NCBI GenBank assembly: GCA_038134485.1
Contig: JAYPVG010000002.1
Coordinates: 62,001 to 126,000, forward strand
Direction: 5' to 3'
DNA: 64,000 nt
Origin: NORP240 sp038134485
GTDB lineage: Bacteria > Pseudomonadota > Gammaproteobacteria > Pseudomonadales > Pseudohongiellaceae
Below the pieces are notes generated by a model. The model saw only the letters and a list, made by a program, of their open reading frames with translations. It was not told where the DNA came from and searched no databases. Below are positions 52,037 to 61,864 of the stretch, one piece after another (positions within the stretch are counted from its first letter, which is position 1; the number at the start of each line of letters is the position of its first letter). Both the position numbers and the translations under genes were made by a program.

Positions 52037-53200
52037 ATGAAACCGGAAGACGAAGGTCGAAGAGATTTGATAAAGGGTGCAGTGGGCGGCGGCGTGTTGG
52101 CTACCGGGGCAGCAGTCTTTCCGAATTGGGTTATGCCAGCGCTGGCACAGGGAGAGGAACTGGTTCCGTTCACCGATATACCGGATACGTTCAGGCTCCG
52201 CGATAAAGGTGCGGGCGGCACTTATTTTCAGGATATTCGACAGATAAACTCGTTTTACAGTTCCAGCGATCAGTTTTACGTGGTCCAGCACTACGGTCAG
52301 CCGGAACTCGACTTGTCGAGCTACTCCCTGCGTATCACTGGTATGGTCGATAACCCCATGGAGCTGAGTCTGCAGGATCTTATGGGTCGGGATGTAGTTG
52401 AGTTGGACGCTGGCTGGGAGTGCGGCGGGAACAGAGAGACAATAATGAACGGACTGGTGGGCAATGCCCGCTGGCGAGGAGTATCCCTGCGAAGCCTGTT
52501 GGAGCAGGCGGGTATTCAGGACGGCGCCAAGGAAGTGGTATTTTTTGGTGGAGATATTGGCAGCGAGGAAATTCGCGGAGCGGAAGTTGACAAAGCCTTT
52601 GCTCGCAGCCTTGCGATCCCTGATGCCATGCGTCAGGAGAATATGCTGGCCTTCGAGATGAACGGGGAGCCACTACCTTTGTATCATGGCAGACCGCTGC
52701 GATTGATCGTTCCTGGCTGGTACGGTGTCGCCAATGTCAAGTGGTTGACTCAGATTCACGTGCAGGATACCCGTTATATGGGACGCTTCATGGGGCGAGA
52801 CTACGTAACCTTGAAGAAGGAAGTTGTGGGCGGCGTGGAACGCTGGGTGGAGAACTCTGTAACAACGATCAACCTGAAATCAACAATTGCCCGGGTAGTC
52901 CGCATGGGTAACGAATACCGCATTCAGGGCTTCGTCCTGAACGACGGCACTGCGATTCGCAGTGTTGAAGTCAAGGTTGACGACGGACCCTGGCAACGGG
53001 CAGAAATGAATCCTCGCAATAGTCAGTACTCCTGGAAACTATTCAGTTTTAACTGGGAAAATCCCGCGCCTGGTGAACACACTATTGTATCGCGAGTCAC
53101 TGATGTCGATGGCAATGTGCAACCAGCTGCAGAGGACATGCCTGAAAAAGTCAGCTACTGGGAGAATCCTGCCCAGTGGCCTCGCAGGGTCCGCGTATAA
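52037..53200 (+). CDS. Tat-exported sulfite oxidase-family molybdopterin oxidoreductase (SoxC-like)
   Basis: The product is 387 aa from ATG 52037, with GAGGGG ending 6 nt upstream; GTG 52034 is directly adjacent. A twin-arginine signal is present (EGRRDLIKGAVGGGVLATGA). The Mo ligand Cys is in AGWECGGNRET (the family CxGNxR). Further family motifs are PLYHGRPLRLIVPGWYG and VKWLTQIHV. The C-terminal 120 residues are the Mo-co dimerisation domain (IRSVEVKVDDGPWQRAEM). It probably oxidises sulfite or reduces a sulfoxide in the periplasm; no cytochrome partner gene (soxD) is adjacent. An intrinsic terminator follows. Confidence 0.88.
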   Translation: MKPEDEGRRDLIKGAVGGGVLATGAAVFPNWVMPALAQGEELVPFTDIPDTFRLRDKGAGGTYFQDIRQINSFYSSSDQFYVVQHYGQPELDLSSYSLRITGMVDNPMELSLQDLMGRDVVELDAGWECGGNRETIMNGLVGNARWRGVSLRSLLEQAGIQDGAKEVVFFGGDIGSEEIRGAEVDKAFARSLAIPDAMRQENMLAFEMNGEPLPLYHGRPLRLIVPGWYGVANVKWLTQIHVQDTRYMGRFMGRDYVTLKKEVVGGVERWVENSVTTINLKSTIARVVRMGNEYRIQGFVLNDGTAIRSVEVKVDDGPWQRAEMNPRNSQYSWKLFSFNWENPAPGEHTIVSRVTDVDGNVQPAAEDMPEKVSYWENPAQWPRRVRV

Positions 53201-53227
53201 CGCACCCGAAAGAGAGACATATAAGGG

Positions 53228-53258
53228 AAAAGCCGGCCGCAAGACCGGCTTTTTTTTT
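53228..53258 (+). terminator. Intrinsic terminator after the molybdopterin oxidoreductase gene
   Basis: AAAAGCCGG (53228-53236) pairs perfectly with CCGGCTTTT (53245-53253) around an 8-nt loop, and the T-run continues to 53258. Confidence 0.88.
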
Positions 53259-53323
53259 GGCTATACTTGTCTGTTCATGGGAGGTCATCGATCTCGGACC
53301 CCTGGCAGCAAACTGCAATTTGA

Positions 53324-55720
53324 GTGAAAACTGTGCCCGTCGCCGTCGAATCAACTCTGACTATTGCCGGATTCATACTCACAAGACAGCAGCGTGAGCT
53401 CGATGGCAGGCTGGAGCTCATATACTGGGCCGTTACCGACGAGGGCCCGGTGCGGCTCGTCCTTCGCGATCAGGAATGGGTTTGTTTTATTGCAGCGAGC
53501 GATCTGCCTGGAGCCCGACAAGCATTATCACGCCTATCGGGCTGGCGCCACGCAAACTCGTCCTTGCGGAATTTTCAACGCCAGCCGATCTCGGTGCTGT
53601 ACTTTACCTCGCAACGCGCAGTCTATGAGGCCAGGGATATTCTCGCAGCGCAGAACGTTGTTGTTTACGAAGCCGACGTCAGACCTGTTGACAGGTTTTT
53701 GATGGAAAGGTTTGTGACCGGGGGAATTCAAGTAGAGGGATCTGTAGAAAAACAGCGTCGACACTTTGACTGCGAAAACCCACAGCTTAGATCTTACGAT
53801 TACAAGCCACGTCTTTCCTGCATTTCGATTGATATTGAAACCCGGTTCCAGGGTGCTCCCCAACTGTACTCTGTTGGAGTCTATGCAAAGAACCATGAAG
53901 TTGTGTTCATGGTAGATGCAAGCGGCAGGAGTCAATCAAACGAATCACTGCGGTTTTTTATTGATGAGGTCGCACTCTTGCGAGCCTTCTTTGAATGGCT
54001 GGACGATTATGACCCCGATGTGATTATAGGCTGGAACGTTGTCAACTTTGACCTCAGGTATTTGCAGGAGACCTGTGATCGCCTCAATCTGTCCTTTGAT
54101 CTTGGGCGCAACGGAGAAGCAGTTACATGGCGTCAGGCGAGAGACAATAGCGACCGTTATTTTGTCACGGTGCCTGGCAGGGTTATTCTCGACGGCATTG
54201 AGCTTATGCGGACGGCCACCTATAGTTTTGAAAACTTTTCACTGGATTATGTTGCAAGGGAGGTACTGGCCCGCGGCAAGCTGGTAGAAGACGTTGACCA
54301 GAGAGGTGAGGAAATTACCCACCTGTTCGAGACTGACAAGCCAGCGCTGGCTCGCTATAACCTTGAGGACTGCAAATTGGTCTGGGAGATCTTTAGCAAA
54401 GAGGAGCTTGTCGAGTTCGCGATTGAGCGCACGCTTCTGACCGGCCTGGAGATGAACCGTTACGGGGGATCGGTAGCTGCATTCGATTTTCTTTACCTAC
54501 CCCGCTTGCATCGCGCAGGCTATGTAGCTCCGGCGCTGGGGCAGATCGAAAATCCGATTCTCAGTCCGGGCGGTTACGTGATGGATTCCGTACCCGGATT
54601 TTACCAGCACGTGATTGTGCTGGATTTCAAAAGCCTTTATCCAAGTATCATTCGCACGTTCCACGTCGATCCGCTCGCCCTTGTTGAGGGACAGGTAGAG
54701 GCAAATCCTATTGACGGCTTTGACGGTGGAGCATTTTCACGGTCGAATTTTCTACTGCCGAATTTGATTGAAAACCTCTGGCAGGCTCGGGATCGAGCAA
54801 AGGCCAGCGGCAACAAGGTGTTATCTCAGGCGATAAAAATAATCATGAATTCGTTCTACGGAGTGCTCGGCACAACCCATTGCCGCTTTTTTGATCCGCG
54901 TCTTGTTAGCTCGATTACTCGCCGTGGTCACCAGATCATCAAGGAAAGTAAGGGTTTTATCGAACGATGCGGTTATCAGGTCATTTATGGCGACACCGAT
55001 TCCGTTTTTGTCCTCATTTCCGAAACGCCCGCAGATGCGGTAGACGCTATCGGCAAGAATCTGGCAAATCGTCTTAACAAGTGGTGGATTGAAAAATTGG
55101 CTCGGGAGATGCAGATAGACAGTTGTCTGGAGATAGAATTTGAAACGCATTTTCACAAGTTTCTTATGCCTACAATTCGCGGAACTGATACTGGCAGCAA
55201 AAAACGTTATGCAGGCTTGCTACGATCTGGTCCAAACCAACAGGATTACAGGCTGGTATTCAAGGGACTTGAGGCGGTGAGAAGCGACTGGTCGCCGTTA
55301 GCCAGACGGTTTCAGAGAGAGCTTTATGAACGTATTTTTCTGGATCAGCCATTCGAGGAATATATCCTTCAGACGGTGATTGATCTGGAGCAGGGAAAGT
55401 ATGATAAAGAACTGCCGCTACGCAGGCGATTGCGTCGTAGACTCGATGACTACGAAAAGAATATTCCGCCTCATGTTCAAGCTGCTCGAAAGGAGGCCAG
55501 GATGAGGGCAGAGCGGGGATTGTCGGACATGCCTGAACAGGGTGGCTGGATCGAGTACGTCATGACTGTGAACGGTCCCGAGCCAAGGAAATTTCTGCGA
55601 TCGCCGATAGACCATGAATTCTATATTGATCGGCAGATCACACCGATCGCCGATTCGATCCTTGTTTTTAAGGATACATCAATGAAAGAATTGCTCGATA
55701 AACAGATTGGATTATTCTAG
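53324..55720 (+). CDS. polB: DNA polymerase II (family B)
   Basis: The 798-aa protein starts at GTG 53324 (E. coli Pol II is 783 aa). The 3'-5' exonuclease shows SIDIETRFQ, GWNVVNFDLRYLQ and YNLEDCKLVWEIF. The polymerase domain has LDFKSLYPSIIRTF (motif A), KIIMNSFYGVLG (motif B) and IYGDTDSVFVLI (motif C), all intact. Pol II restarts and bypasses at damaged forks and is SOS-induced in E. coli; I did not find a convincing LexA box in the short gap upstream. The gene ends 13 bases before gcvR. Confidence 0.95.
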   Translation: MKTVPVAVESTLTIAGFILTRQQRELDGRLELIYWAVTDEGPVRLVLRDQEWVCFIAASDLPGARQALSRLSGWRHANSSLRNFQRQPISVLYFTSQRAVYEARDILAAQNVVVYEADVRPVDRFLMERFVTGGIQVEGSVEKQRRHFDCENPQLRSYDYKPRLSCISIDIETRFQGAPQLYSVGVYAKNHEVVFMVDASGRSQSNESLRFFIDEVALLRAFFEWLDDYDPDVIIGWNVVNFDLRYLQETCDRLNLSFDLGRNGEAVTWRQARDNSDRYFVTVPGRVILDGIELMRTATYSFENFSLDYVAREVLARGKLVEDVDQRGEEITHLFETDKPALARYNLEDCKLVWEIFSKEELVEFAIERTLLTGLEMNRYGGSVAAFDFLYLPRLHRAGYVAPALGQIENPILSPGGYVMDSVPGFYQHVIVLDFKSLYPSIIRTFHVDPLALVEGQVEANPIDGFDGGAFSRSNFLLPNLIENLWQARDRAKASGNKVLSQAIKIIMNSFYGVLGTTHCRFFDPRLVSSITRRGHQIIKESKGFIERCGYQVIYGDTDSVFVLISETPADAVDAIGKNLANRLNKWWIEKLAREMQIDSCLEIEFETHFHKFLMPTIRGTDTGSKKRYAGLLRSGPNQQDYRLVFKGLEAVRSDWSPLARRFQRELYERIFLDQPFEEYILQTVIDLEQGKYDKELPLRRRLRRRLDDYEKNIPPHVQAARKEARMRAERGLSDMPEQGGWIEYVMTVNGPEPRKFLRSPIDHEFYIDRQITPIADSILVFKDTSMKELLDKQIGLF

Positions 55721-55733
55721 CAAGGATTAAATC

Positions 55734-56252
55734 ATGACGAAGTACCTGGTGTTGACCGCAATAGGTGACGATAAGCCCGGACTGGTGGAACAATTGGCGA
55801 ATACTGTTTCCCGTAACTCCGGCAATTGGCTGGAAAGCAGCATGTCACAATTGGCTGGCAAATTTGCCGGCATTCTGCGCGTCAGTGTACCTGATGACCA
55901 GGTAGAGCGGCTTGTCACTGAACTGGAGTCTCTGGCTGATAGCCTGAAACTGGTAATTGAACGGGTCAGCGAAGAGGTCCAGGGTGATATTAGCCAATCT
56001 TTGACCCTTAGTCTGGTAGGCAATGACCGACCGGGTATCATCAGGGAAATCTCGGCGGCACTCGCCAAGCACCGCGTCAACGTAGAAGAACTGCAAACCG
56101 AATGCACGATAGCGCCGATGTCGGGTGAGACTCTTTTCAATGCCGAGGCATGTCTGAAAATTCCGCTCGACCTGAATCTTGACGACTTGCAAAATGAACT
56201 CGAACAGATCGCAGATGACCTGATTGTCGATATTCAATTCAATCGAGACTAG
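55734..56252 (+). CDS. gcvR: Glycine cleavage system transcriptional repressor GcvR-like, two ACT domains
   Basis: The 172-aa protein consists of two ACT domains: YLVLTAIGDDKPGLVEQLAN followed by TVSRNSGNW, and LTLSLVGNDRPGIIREISAA followed by LAKHRVNVEELQTE. This is the GcvR layout. In E. coli GcvR binds GcvA and blocks gcvTHP activation when glycine is low. The gcvTHP operon is about 16 kb away at 34862-39448; no gcvA is in the window, so the partner is unknown. Confidence 0.82.
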   Translation: MTKYLVLTAIGDDKPGLVEQLANTVSRNSGNWLESSMSQLAGKFAGILRVSVPDDQVERLVTELESLADSLKLVIERVSEEVQGDISQSLTLSLVGNDRPGIIREISAALAKHRVNVEELQTECTIAPMSGETLFNAEACLKIPLDLNLDDLQNELEQIADDLIVDIQFNRD

Positions 56253-56300
56253 CCTCGTTTTTAAGCAGCTCGATTACGGCCATTATCGTTGCATCTATGG

Positions 56301-56960
56301 CTACCGCAGGCTCATCACCTGCCATTCATTGTTCTGCGCGTAATCAAGCAGTTTGGTATCCGGATCCACGGCGACCGGAACCCCGACCGCTCGTAGCAAG
56401 GGCAAATCGTTGAATGAGTCACTATAGAAAGTGCTCTCCTTAATATTAAACTTATCATTCTTTAATTCAATCCACTGCTGAAGGCGTGTCACCTTGCCTT
56501 CCTGAAAGCACGGCACTCCTGAAATAGCCCCTGTATAGTGGTCACCCTCTATCGTTAGCTCGGTAGCCAGCAGCTCGTGTACTCCAAGCTCGTCGGCTAT
56601 AGGTCGGGTTATAAAGGAGTTAGTGGCTGACATGATCAGGCAGATATCACCACCTTTTTTGTGGCGTTCAATAAGCTCTGCGGCCCTGGGCAGCATCATG
56701 GGTCTGACATACTCCGTCATGTACCGCTGGTGTAACTCATTCAGCTCCAAAAAGGAGCAATGCAAAACTGGCCCCATAGTGAATCGGACATAATCGTCTA
56801 TATCGAGTCTGCCTTCGGTATACTGATGGTAGAACTCATCATTTTTGGCCCTGTGGCTGGCGCTGTCCACCAGTCCATGAGAGATCAGGAATTCTCCCCA
56901 GGCGTGGTCGCTGTCTCCGCCCAGCAAGGTGTTGTCGAGGTCGAAAATGGCTAGCGGCAT
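56301..56960 (-). CDS. HAD-IB family phosphatase (SerB-like)
   Basis: The protein is 219 aa from ATG 56960; the frame is open to 57002 but the leader is not family-like. HAD motif I is LAIFDLDNTLLGGDSD, motif II is CLIMSATNSFI and motif IV is FYSDSFNDLPLL. The family dephosphorylates small molecules such as phosphoserine or histidinol phosphate. In Pseudomonas a homologue also lies next to rppH and ptsP. It is divergent from rppH. Confidence 0.9.
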   Translation of the reverse strand: MPLAIFDLDNTLLGGDSDHAWGEFLISHGLVDSASHRAKNDEFYHQYTEGRLDIDDYVRFTMGPVLHCSFLELNELHQRYMTEYVRPMMLPRAAELIERHKKGGDICLIMSATNSFITRPIADELGVHELLATELTIEGDHYTGAISGVPCFQEGKVTRLQQWIELKNDKFNIKESTFYSDSFNDLPLLRAVGVPVAVDPDTKLLDYAQNNEWQVMSLR

Positions 56961-57179
56961 GATGACGGTGAATCCCTGTGTAAAAATCAGCATTATACTC
57001 ATTTGCCAGGGTATAAAGCAGTTGCGAGCGGCAGCGGGAGTGCGGAGAACGAGCCCTGTGGGTTTGCTAACTTATTGAAAATAAAACGATAAAATAAGAG
57101 CTACTGAATTTGTGACATTGATCCGCCCGTCCCATCTGTGAAACAATATGAGTTTGTTTGAGTCTAAGGGTTGTAGTAG

Positions 57180-57665
57180 GTGATCGATGAAGAGGGCTTC
57201 CGCGCCAACGTCGGAATAGTCATTTGTAATAAACAGGGTAGTCTGCTGTGGGCGAAGAGAGTCGGCCAGAACGCCTGGCAGTTCCCCCAGGGTGGAATCA
57301 AACCCGGAGAATCACCGGAAGAAGCGCTGTATCGCGAGCTTGGCGAAGAGGTTGGATTACACAAGGAACAGGTGAGTGTTCTTCACCAGACTCGGGACTG
57401 GTTGCGTTATCGCTTGCCAAGAAATTTTATTAGGCAGAATTCACTGCCGGTTTGTATTGGTCAGAAGCAAAAATGGTTTCTGCTGGGCCTTGAGGCCGCT
57501 GAGTCGGAAATTGATCTCGGCAGGAGTGTGAAACCGGAATTCGATGCTTGGTGCTGGGTGGAATACTGGCGCCCGGTAGATGAAGTCATTGATTTCAAGC
57601 GTGAAGTATATCGGAAAGCCCTACAGGAGCTTCGCAAGCCGATGCGCCTGTACATAAAAAAATAA
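57180..57665 (+). CDS. rppH: RNA pyrophosphohydrolase
   Basis: The 161-aa protein starts at GTG 57180. It begins EGFRANVGIVICNKQG and has an intact Nudix box, GGIKPGESPEEALYRELGEE followed by VGL. The FRANVGIV start and WQFPQGGI are RppH-specific. RppH removes pyrophosphate from 5' triphosphate mRNA ends and starts RNase E decay. The gene ends 94 bases before ptsP, the same pairing as in Pseudomonas and E. coli. Confidence 0.95.
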   Translation: MIDEEGFRANVGIVICNKQGSLLWAKRVGQNAWQFPQGGIKPGESPEEALYRELGEEVGLHKEQVSVLHQTRDWLRYRLPRNFIRQNSLPVCIGQKQKWFLLGLEAAESEIDLGRSVKPEFDAWCWVEYWRPVDEVIDFKREVYRKALQELRKPMRLYIKK

Positions 57666-57759
57666 TAACAGAGCTTTGGTTTCCCAGAGTGCCGCAGTAG
57701 AAGGCCCCTCTTTCTGCGCAGTGAATTGGTCACCGGCTCCCAGTCATTGGAACAGGAGT

Positions 57760-60033
57760 ATGCTGGAAAGATTGCGCAGCATTGTGCAGGCAGTGAACTC
57801 GGCCAGAGATCTCAGGTCAGCGCTGGATATTATTGTTACCCGTGTTAGCGAGGCGATGGATACGGAAGTCTGTTCGATTTACCTGCTGGATTCCGATATC
57901 AATGGTCACGTGCTAATGGCTTCGGAAGGTTTGAAGCAGGAAGCCGTTGGACATGTCAGTCTGGCTGTCGGAGAAGGTCTGGTTGGGCTGGTCGCCAAGC
58001 AGGCCGAGCCGGTAAATCTGGTTGAGGCCGATCAACACCCCAGTTTTCACTACCTGCCGGAAACTGGCGAAGAACCTTTCAAATCATTCCTTGGGGTACC
58101 CATTATTCACCACCGGTCGGTGCTCGGTGTGCTGGTGGTGCAAAATCGGGAGCGTCGTCGATTTGATGAAGGCGAAGAGGCATTTCTTATTACACTATCA
58201 GCGCAGCTGGCCGGGGTTATTGCTCACGCCGAGGCCACTGGAGCTATCGAGGGCACGAGTCCCTCCGGCCACAAGATCGCAGACACCGCGTTCTCAGGAA
58301 TATCCGGATCCAGCGGCGTTGCTATCGGTCATGCGGTAGTCGTCTTTCCGCCCGCGGATTTACGACATGTGCCTAAGCGCCAGGCTGTCGATATCGACCA
58401 TGAGATTGAGCTTTTCAATAATTCTCTGGCTGCCGTGCGTGCTGACATTGCCGCTCTCTATGAAAAAACTGCTGGCCATATGCCCGAAGGCGAGCGCGAG
58501 TTGTTTAATGTGTACCTCCATATGCTTGATGACGATGCGCTTGGCCGTGAAGTCGTAGAGCAAATCCGCATGGGTGCCTGGGCTCAGGGAGCGTTGGCGC
58601 ATGTGGCCCAGGAACATGTTCGCAGTTTTGAAATGATGGATGACAGGTATCTCAGTGAACGCGCTGTGGATATCAAGGATTTATGTAGCCGCGTGCTCGC
58701 TTATCTTCAGGAACGCGAGCCGATTAAAACAGAATATCCTGAAAATACTATTCTGGTAAGCGACGAAGTGACGGCTGCGATGCTGGCGGAGGTCCCTAAA
58801 GAGAATCTTAAGGGTCTGGTTTCAGTAAAAGGATCGGGTAGCTCTCATGTTGCCATTCTTGCCCGAGCTATGGGATTGCCCACAGTGATGGGAGTTATCA
58901 ATCTCCCCATCAATCAGCTCGATGGAAGAGAAATAATAGTCGACGGTTACAATGGTCAGGTAATCAGTAACCCCACTGATCAGCTTCGTCAGCGTTTTCA
59001 GGACACTATCAGGGAAGAAGACGTCCTTATTCAGGGATTGGCGGATACCAAGAACCTGCCGTGCGAGACTGCCGACAACCATCGGGTCAATCTATGGGTC
59101 AATACTGGCCTCATTTCCGATGTCATAAGGTCCCTTGACCAGGGAGCAGAGGGTATTGGGTTGTTTCGAACAGAGGTGCCTTTTTTGCTCAGCGAACGAT
59201 TCCCCAGTGAACAGGAACAGGCTGCGATATATCGGGAACAGCTGCAGGCATTCTCGCCGAAATGGGTAACCATGCGGACTCTTGACGTTGGAGGGGACAA
59301 GGACCTTCCCTACTTTCCTATCGATGAAGAAAACCCTTTTCTCGGCTGGCGTGGAATCCGTGTAACGCTGGATCACCCCGAAATTTTTTCTGCGCAAATT
59401 AGGGCGATGCTGAAGGCGAGTATAGGGCTGAATAACCTACAGATAATGCTGCCGATGATTTCCAGCATTAGCGAGGTGGAGTCTGCCAATCAATTAATCA
59501 AGAAAGCTTATCGGGAATTATTGCAGGAAGGCCATGATGTGCAATATCCCCCTGTTGGCGTGATGATTGAATTGCCAGCCGCGGTTTACCAGGCTCGGGC
59601 TCTTGCCAGAATGGTCGACTTTGTCTCGGTGGGCAGCAACGATTTGACCCAATACATACTGGGTGTGGACCGCAACAATCCCCGCGTGGCAAATTTGTTC
59701 AGTTCCTTCCATCCGTCTGTACTCCTTGCACTTAAATTTGTCGTCGAAGAGGCCCATAAGGAAGGTAAACAGGTTAGCATTTGTGGGGAGATGGCTGGCG
59801 ACCCCGGTGCTGCCATATTGCTGATGGCCATGGGGTTCGATGTACTATCGATGAACGCTTCAACCTTGTTAAAGGTCAAATCGGTGATTCGGAGCATGAC
59901 TCTGAAAGCTGCCAGGGAACTCTTGGATCAGGTGCTGCAATTGGAAGATTCTCAAATGATTCGCAGTGCGGTAGATATGGCGCTTTACAATGCAGGTGTA
60001 GACAGGCTGCTGCGGTCCTCGCGAATCAGCTAG
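57760..60033 (+). CDS. ptsP: Phosphoenolpyruvate-protein phosphotransferase EI-Ntr
   Basis: The product is 757 aa from ATG 57760, where the protein matches the family start (MLERLRSIVQAVNSARDL); the frame is open earlier without support. Residues 1-165 are a GAF domain. The EI part carries the phosphorylated His in GSGSSHVAILARAMGLPTVM, then GIGLFRTEVPFL, LDVGGDKDLPYF and FVSVGSNDLTQYILGVDR of the PEP-binding domain. EI-Ntr passes phosphate from PEP to NPr and EIIA-Ntr, a nitrogen and potassium signalling chain. ptsO and ptsN are not in the window. Confidence 0.95.
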   Translation: MLERLRSIVQAVNSARDLRSALDIIVTRVSEAMDTEVCSIYLLDSDINGHVLMASEGLKQEAVGHVSLAVGEGLVGLVAKQAEPVNLVEADQHPSFHYLPETGEEPFKSFLGVPIIHHRSVLGVLVVQNRERRRFDEGEEAFLITLSAQLAGVIAHAEATGAIEGTSPSGHKIADTAFSGISGSSGVAIGHAVVVFPPADLRHVPKRQAVDIDHEIELFNNSLAAVRADIAALYEKTAGHMPEGERELFNVYLHMLDDDALGREVVEQIRMGAWAQGALAHVAQEHVRSFEMMDDRYLSERAVDIKDLCSRVLAYLQEREPIKTEYPENTILVSDEVTAAMLAEVPKENLKGLVSVKGSGSSHVAILARAMGLPTVMGVINLPINQLDGREIIVDGYNGQVISNPTDQLRQRFQDTIREEDVLIQGLADTKNLPCETADNHRVNLWVNTGLISDVIRSLDQGAEGIGLFRTEVPFLLSERFPSEQEQAAIYREQLQAFSPKWVTMRTLDVGGDKDLPYFPIDEENPFLGWRGIRVTLDHPEIFSAQIRAMLKASIGLNNLQIMLPMISSISEVESANQLIKKAYRELLQEGHDVQYPPVGVMIELPAAVYQARALARMVDFVSVGSNDLTQYILGVDRNNPRVANLFSSFHPSVLLALKFVVEEAHKEGKQVSICGEMAGDPGAAILLMAMGFDVLSMNASTLLKVKSVIRSMTLKAARELLDQVLQLEDSQMIRSAVDMALYNAGVDRLLRSSRIS

Positions 60034-60083
60034 CCTCCCGTTCCACCGGAATCGGAACACGGCCAAGCTCTCGCCGCCCCCAA

Positions 60084-60866
60084 TCAGGCAGTCAGCAATT
60101 TAAAGCGAATTGCCTGTCGGGAGACGATAGCAGCATCGGAGCCGTAATTCTGTTCGCTGAATCTAACGGCCCCCTGAGCATTAACAACTATTGCCGTGGT
60201 GCAACGAGTTCCATAGTCGCGCTCAGGGTTGACAATAAATCTGGGGGAGAGCTGTCGCTCCAGCTCCCGCGGAACCCCGGTCTCGGGCAGGTCAGGATCG
60301 GGAGCCTGATCACGATCCAACATGATTGCGGTGAGAGCGTCGATGGAAACATCTTCTTGATCTAGCAGACCCCCGAGAGCAGATTTGCTCAGATTGACCT
60401 TGGGCCAATTGGAATCCATTGAGGCATTGGACAGGCCATAAATGCCCGGACGGAGTTCTTGTATCTCTCTACTCTCGCTGTTCAAGTGATAAAGCCCCTG
60501 TTGGTCCCCCAGTAGAAGATTGAAACCCGCGTAATCATGCAGAGAACCCTGTAACTGTTGCAAGTAGTCAGTGGCCGGCTGCTCTCCCACCAGGAAGTTT
60601 CGGGTGAGCAGCCCTCTTGACTTGTCGCCCCGGTCGACCCCGGGATTTCTAACATTAGTAACGAAGGCTATCCTGCCACCACGGGTCATTCCGAGCCAGG
60701 TTCCCCCTCGATTTAAATCCTTGCCTGCCAGTATGTCTGCGTGGCCGCGGTCAGTCGACCAGAAGTGGGCAGCCCGGGTTGGCCTGGAATAGAATTCATC
60801 GCGATTGGCGGCAACGACAAGCGGAAGCTCTGGATGGTGGCGAAAGGCGAAGACAATGAGACACAT
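60084..60866 (-). CDS. NRDE family (TANGO2-like) protein
   Basis: The 260-aa protein starts with MCLIVFAFRHHPELPLVVAA followed by NRDEFYSRPT, the motif that gives the family its name. It continues with GKDLNRGGTWLGMTRGGRIAFVTNVRN, and ends RCTTAIVVNAQGAVRFSEQNY. The N-terminal Cys resembles that of Ntn hydrolases, but no autocleavage is seen. The bacterial role is unknown; animal TANGO2 is linked to heme and lipid handling. Confidence 0.9.
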   Translation of the reverse strand: MCLIVFAFRHHPELPLVVAANRDEFYSRPTRAAHFWSTDRGHADILAGKDLNRGGTWLGMTRGGRIAFVTNVRNPGVDRGDKSRGLLTRNFLVGEQPATDYLQQLQGSLHDYAGFNLLLGDQQGLYHLNSESREIQELRPGIYGLSNASMDSNWPKVNLSKSALGGLLDQEDVSIDALTAIMLDRDQAPDPDLPETGVPRELERQLSPRFIVNPERDYGTRCTTAIVVNAQGAVRFSEQNYGSDAAIVSRQAIRFKLLTA

Positions 60867-61054
60867 TGACGGTGATGGTAACCGGAATTGGCGGTCGGTC
60901 GCTAATCCTGTTTGTTAGCGCAGGTGGATACAGTCCGGTCACCTTTCATTCATCCTGCACCATCAATATCTTGACAGCGGATTGGCCATGGTAGAGCATC
61001 GTGGACAGATTCGAATTTCATGCCGCTGGCAGAAAATCCCTGCACTGACGCAAG

Positions 61055-61846
61055 ATGCTTACTTACCCCAATATCGACCCGGTTGCGATCAGCATTGGCC
61101 CCCTGGATGTGCACTGGTATGGCATCATGTACATCGTCGCCTTTGGCGGAGCCTGGCGACTGGCCACCTACCGGGCCAGAAAGACTCCCGGCAGATGGAC
61201 GCCCGAGCAGATTTCAGATCTGGTTTTCTATGGTGCGTTGGGTGCGGTTGCAGGCGGGCGCCTGGGCTCGGTTTTCTTTTATAACTTTGATCGCTTTCTA
61301 GAAAATCCGTTATGGCTATTCCAGGTTTGGGAAGGCGGAATGTCCTTCCATGGCGGCTTCCTGGGCGTACTGACGGCATTCTACTGGTATTCGCGAAAGC
61401 TGCGGCGCCCCTGGTTCGAAGTGCTCGACTTTATTGCGCCTTTTGTGCCCTTTGGCCTAGGGGCAGGACGTCTGGGCAATTTTATCGGTGGTGAACTATG
61501 GGGCCGGCCGACCGATGTTCCGTGGGGAATGGTATTTCCCTATCCGGACCAGCAGCCTCGTCATCCCTCGCAACTTTACGAGCTTCTTTTGGAGGGGGTG
61601 GTGTTATTCACGATAGTCTGGTGGTTTTCCTCCACCGATCGCCCGCGTTACGCAGTTTCAGGTGTTTTCAGTCTGGGGTACGGGGCTTTCCGTTTTTTTG
61701 TTGAATTCTTTAGAGAACCCGACGCAGATATCGGCTTTATTGCGTTCGACTGGCTGACCATGGGGCAATTGTTGTGCATACCCATGATTGTCGCCGGCAT
61801 CGTGTTACTATTCATGGCATACGGCACCAAGCCCCGCCACAGCTAG
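61055..61846 (+). CDS. lgt: Prolipoprotein diacylglyceryl transferase
   Basis: The 263-aa inner-membrane protein has about 7 helices. It begins YPNIDPVAISIGPLDVHWYG; the essential His-Gly motif is in GGMSFHGGFLGV and the Lgt signature is GAGRLGNFIGGELWGRPT. HPSQLYELLLEG is also family-typical. Lgt attaches diacylglycerol to the lipobox Cys of lipoproteins, such as those at 8393, 9031 and 9785 in this window. It is followed 18 bases later by thyA. Confidence 0.95.
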   Translation: MLTYPNIDPVAISIGPLDVHWYGIMYIVAFGGAWRLATYRARKTPGRWTPEQISDLVFYGALGAVAGGRLGSVFFYNFDRFLENPLWLFQVWEGGMSFHGGFLGVLTAFYWYSRKLRRPWFEVLDFIAPFVPFGLGAGRLGNFIGGELWGRPTDVPWGMVFPYPDQQPRHPSQLYELLLEGVVLFTIVWWFSSTDRPRYAVSGVFSLGYGAFRFFVEFFREPDADIGFIAFDWLTMGQLLCIPMIVAGIVLLFMAYGTKPRHS

Positions 61847-61864
61847 AAGGGATCACCAGCGGTA

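Noticed and set aside
60971..60997. Promoter before lgt starting with TTGACA at 60971
   Set aside because: No acceptable -10 hexamer at 16-18 nt spacing (best is TAGAGC at 15 nt).
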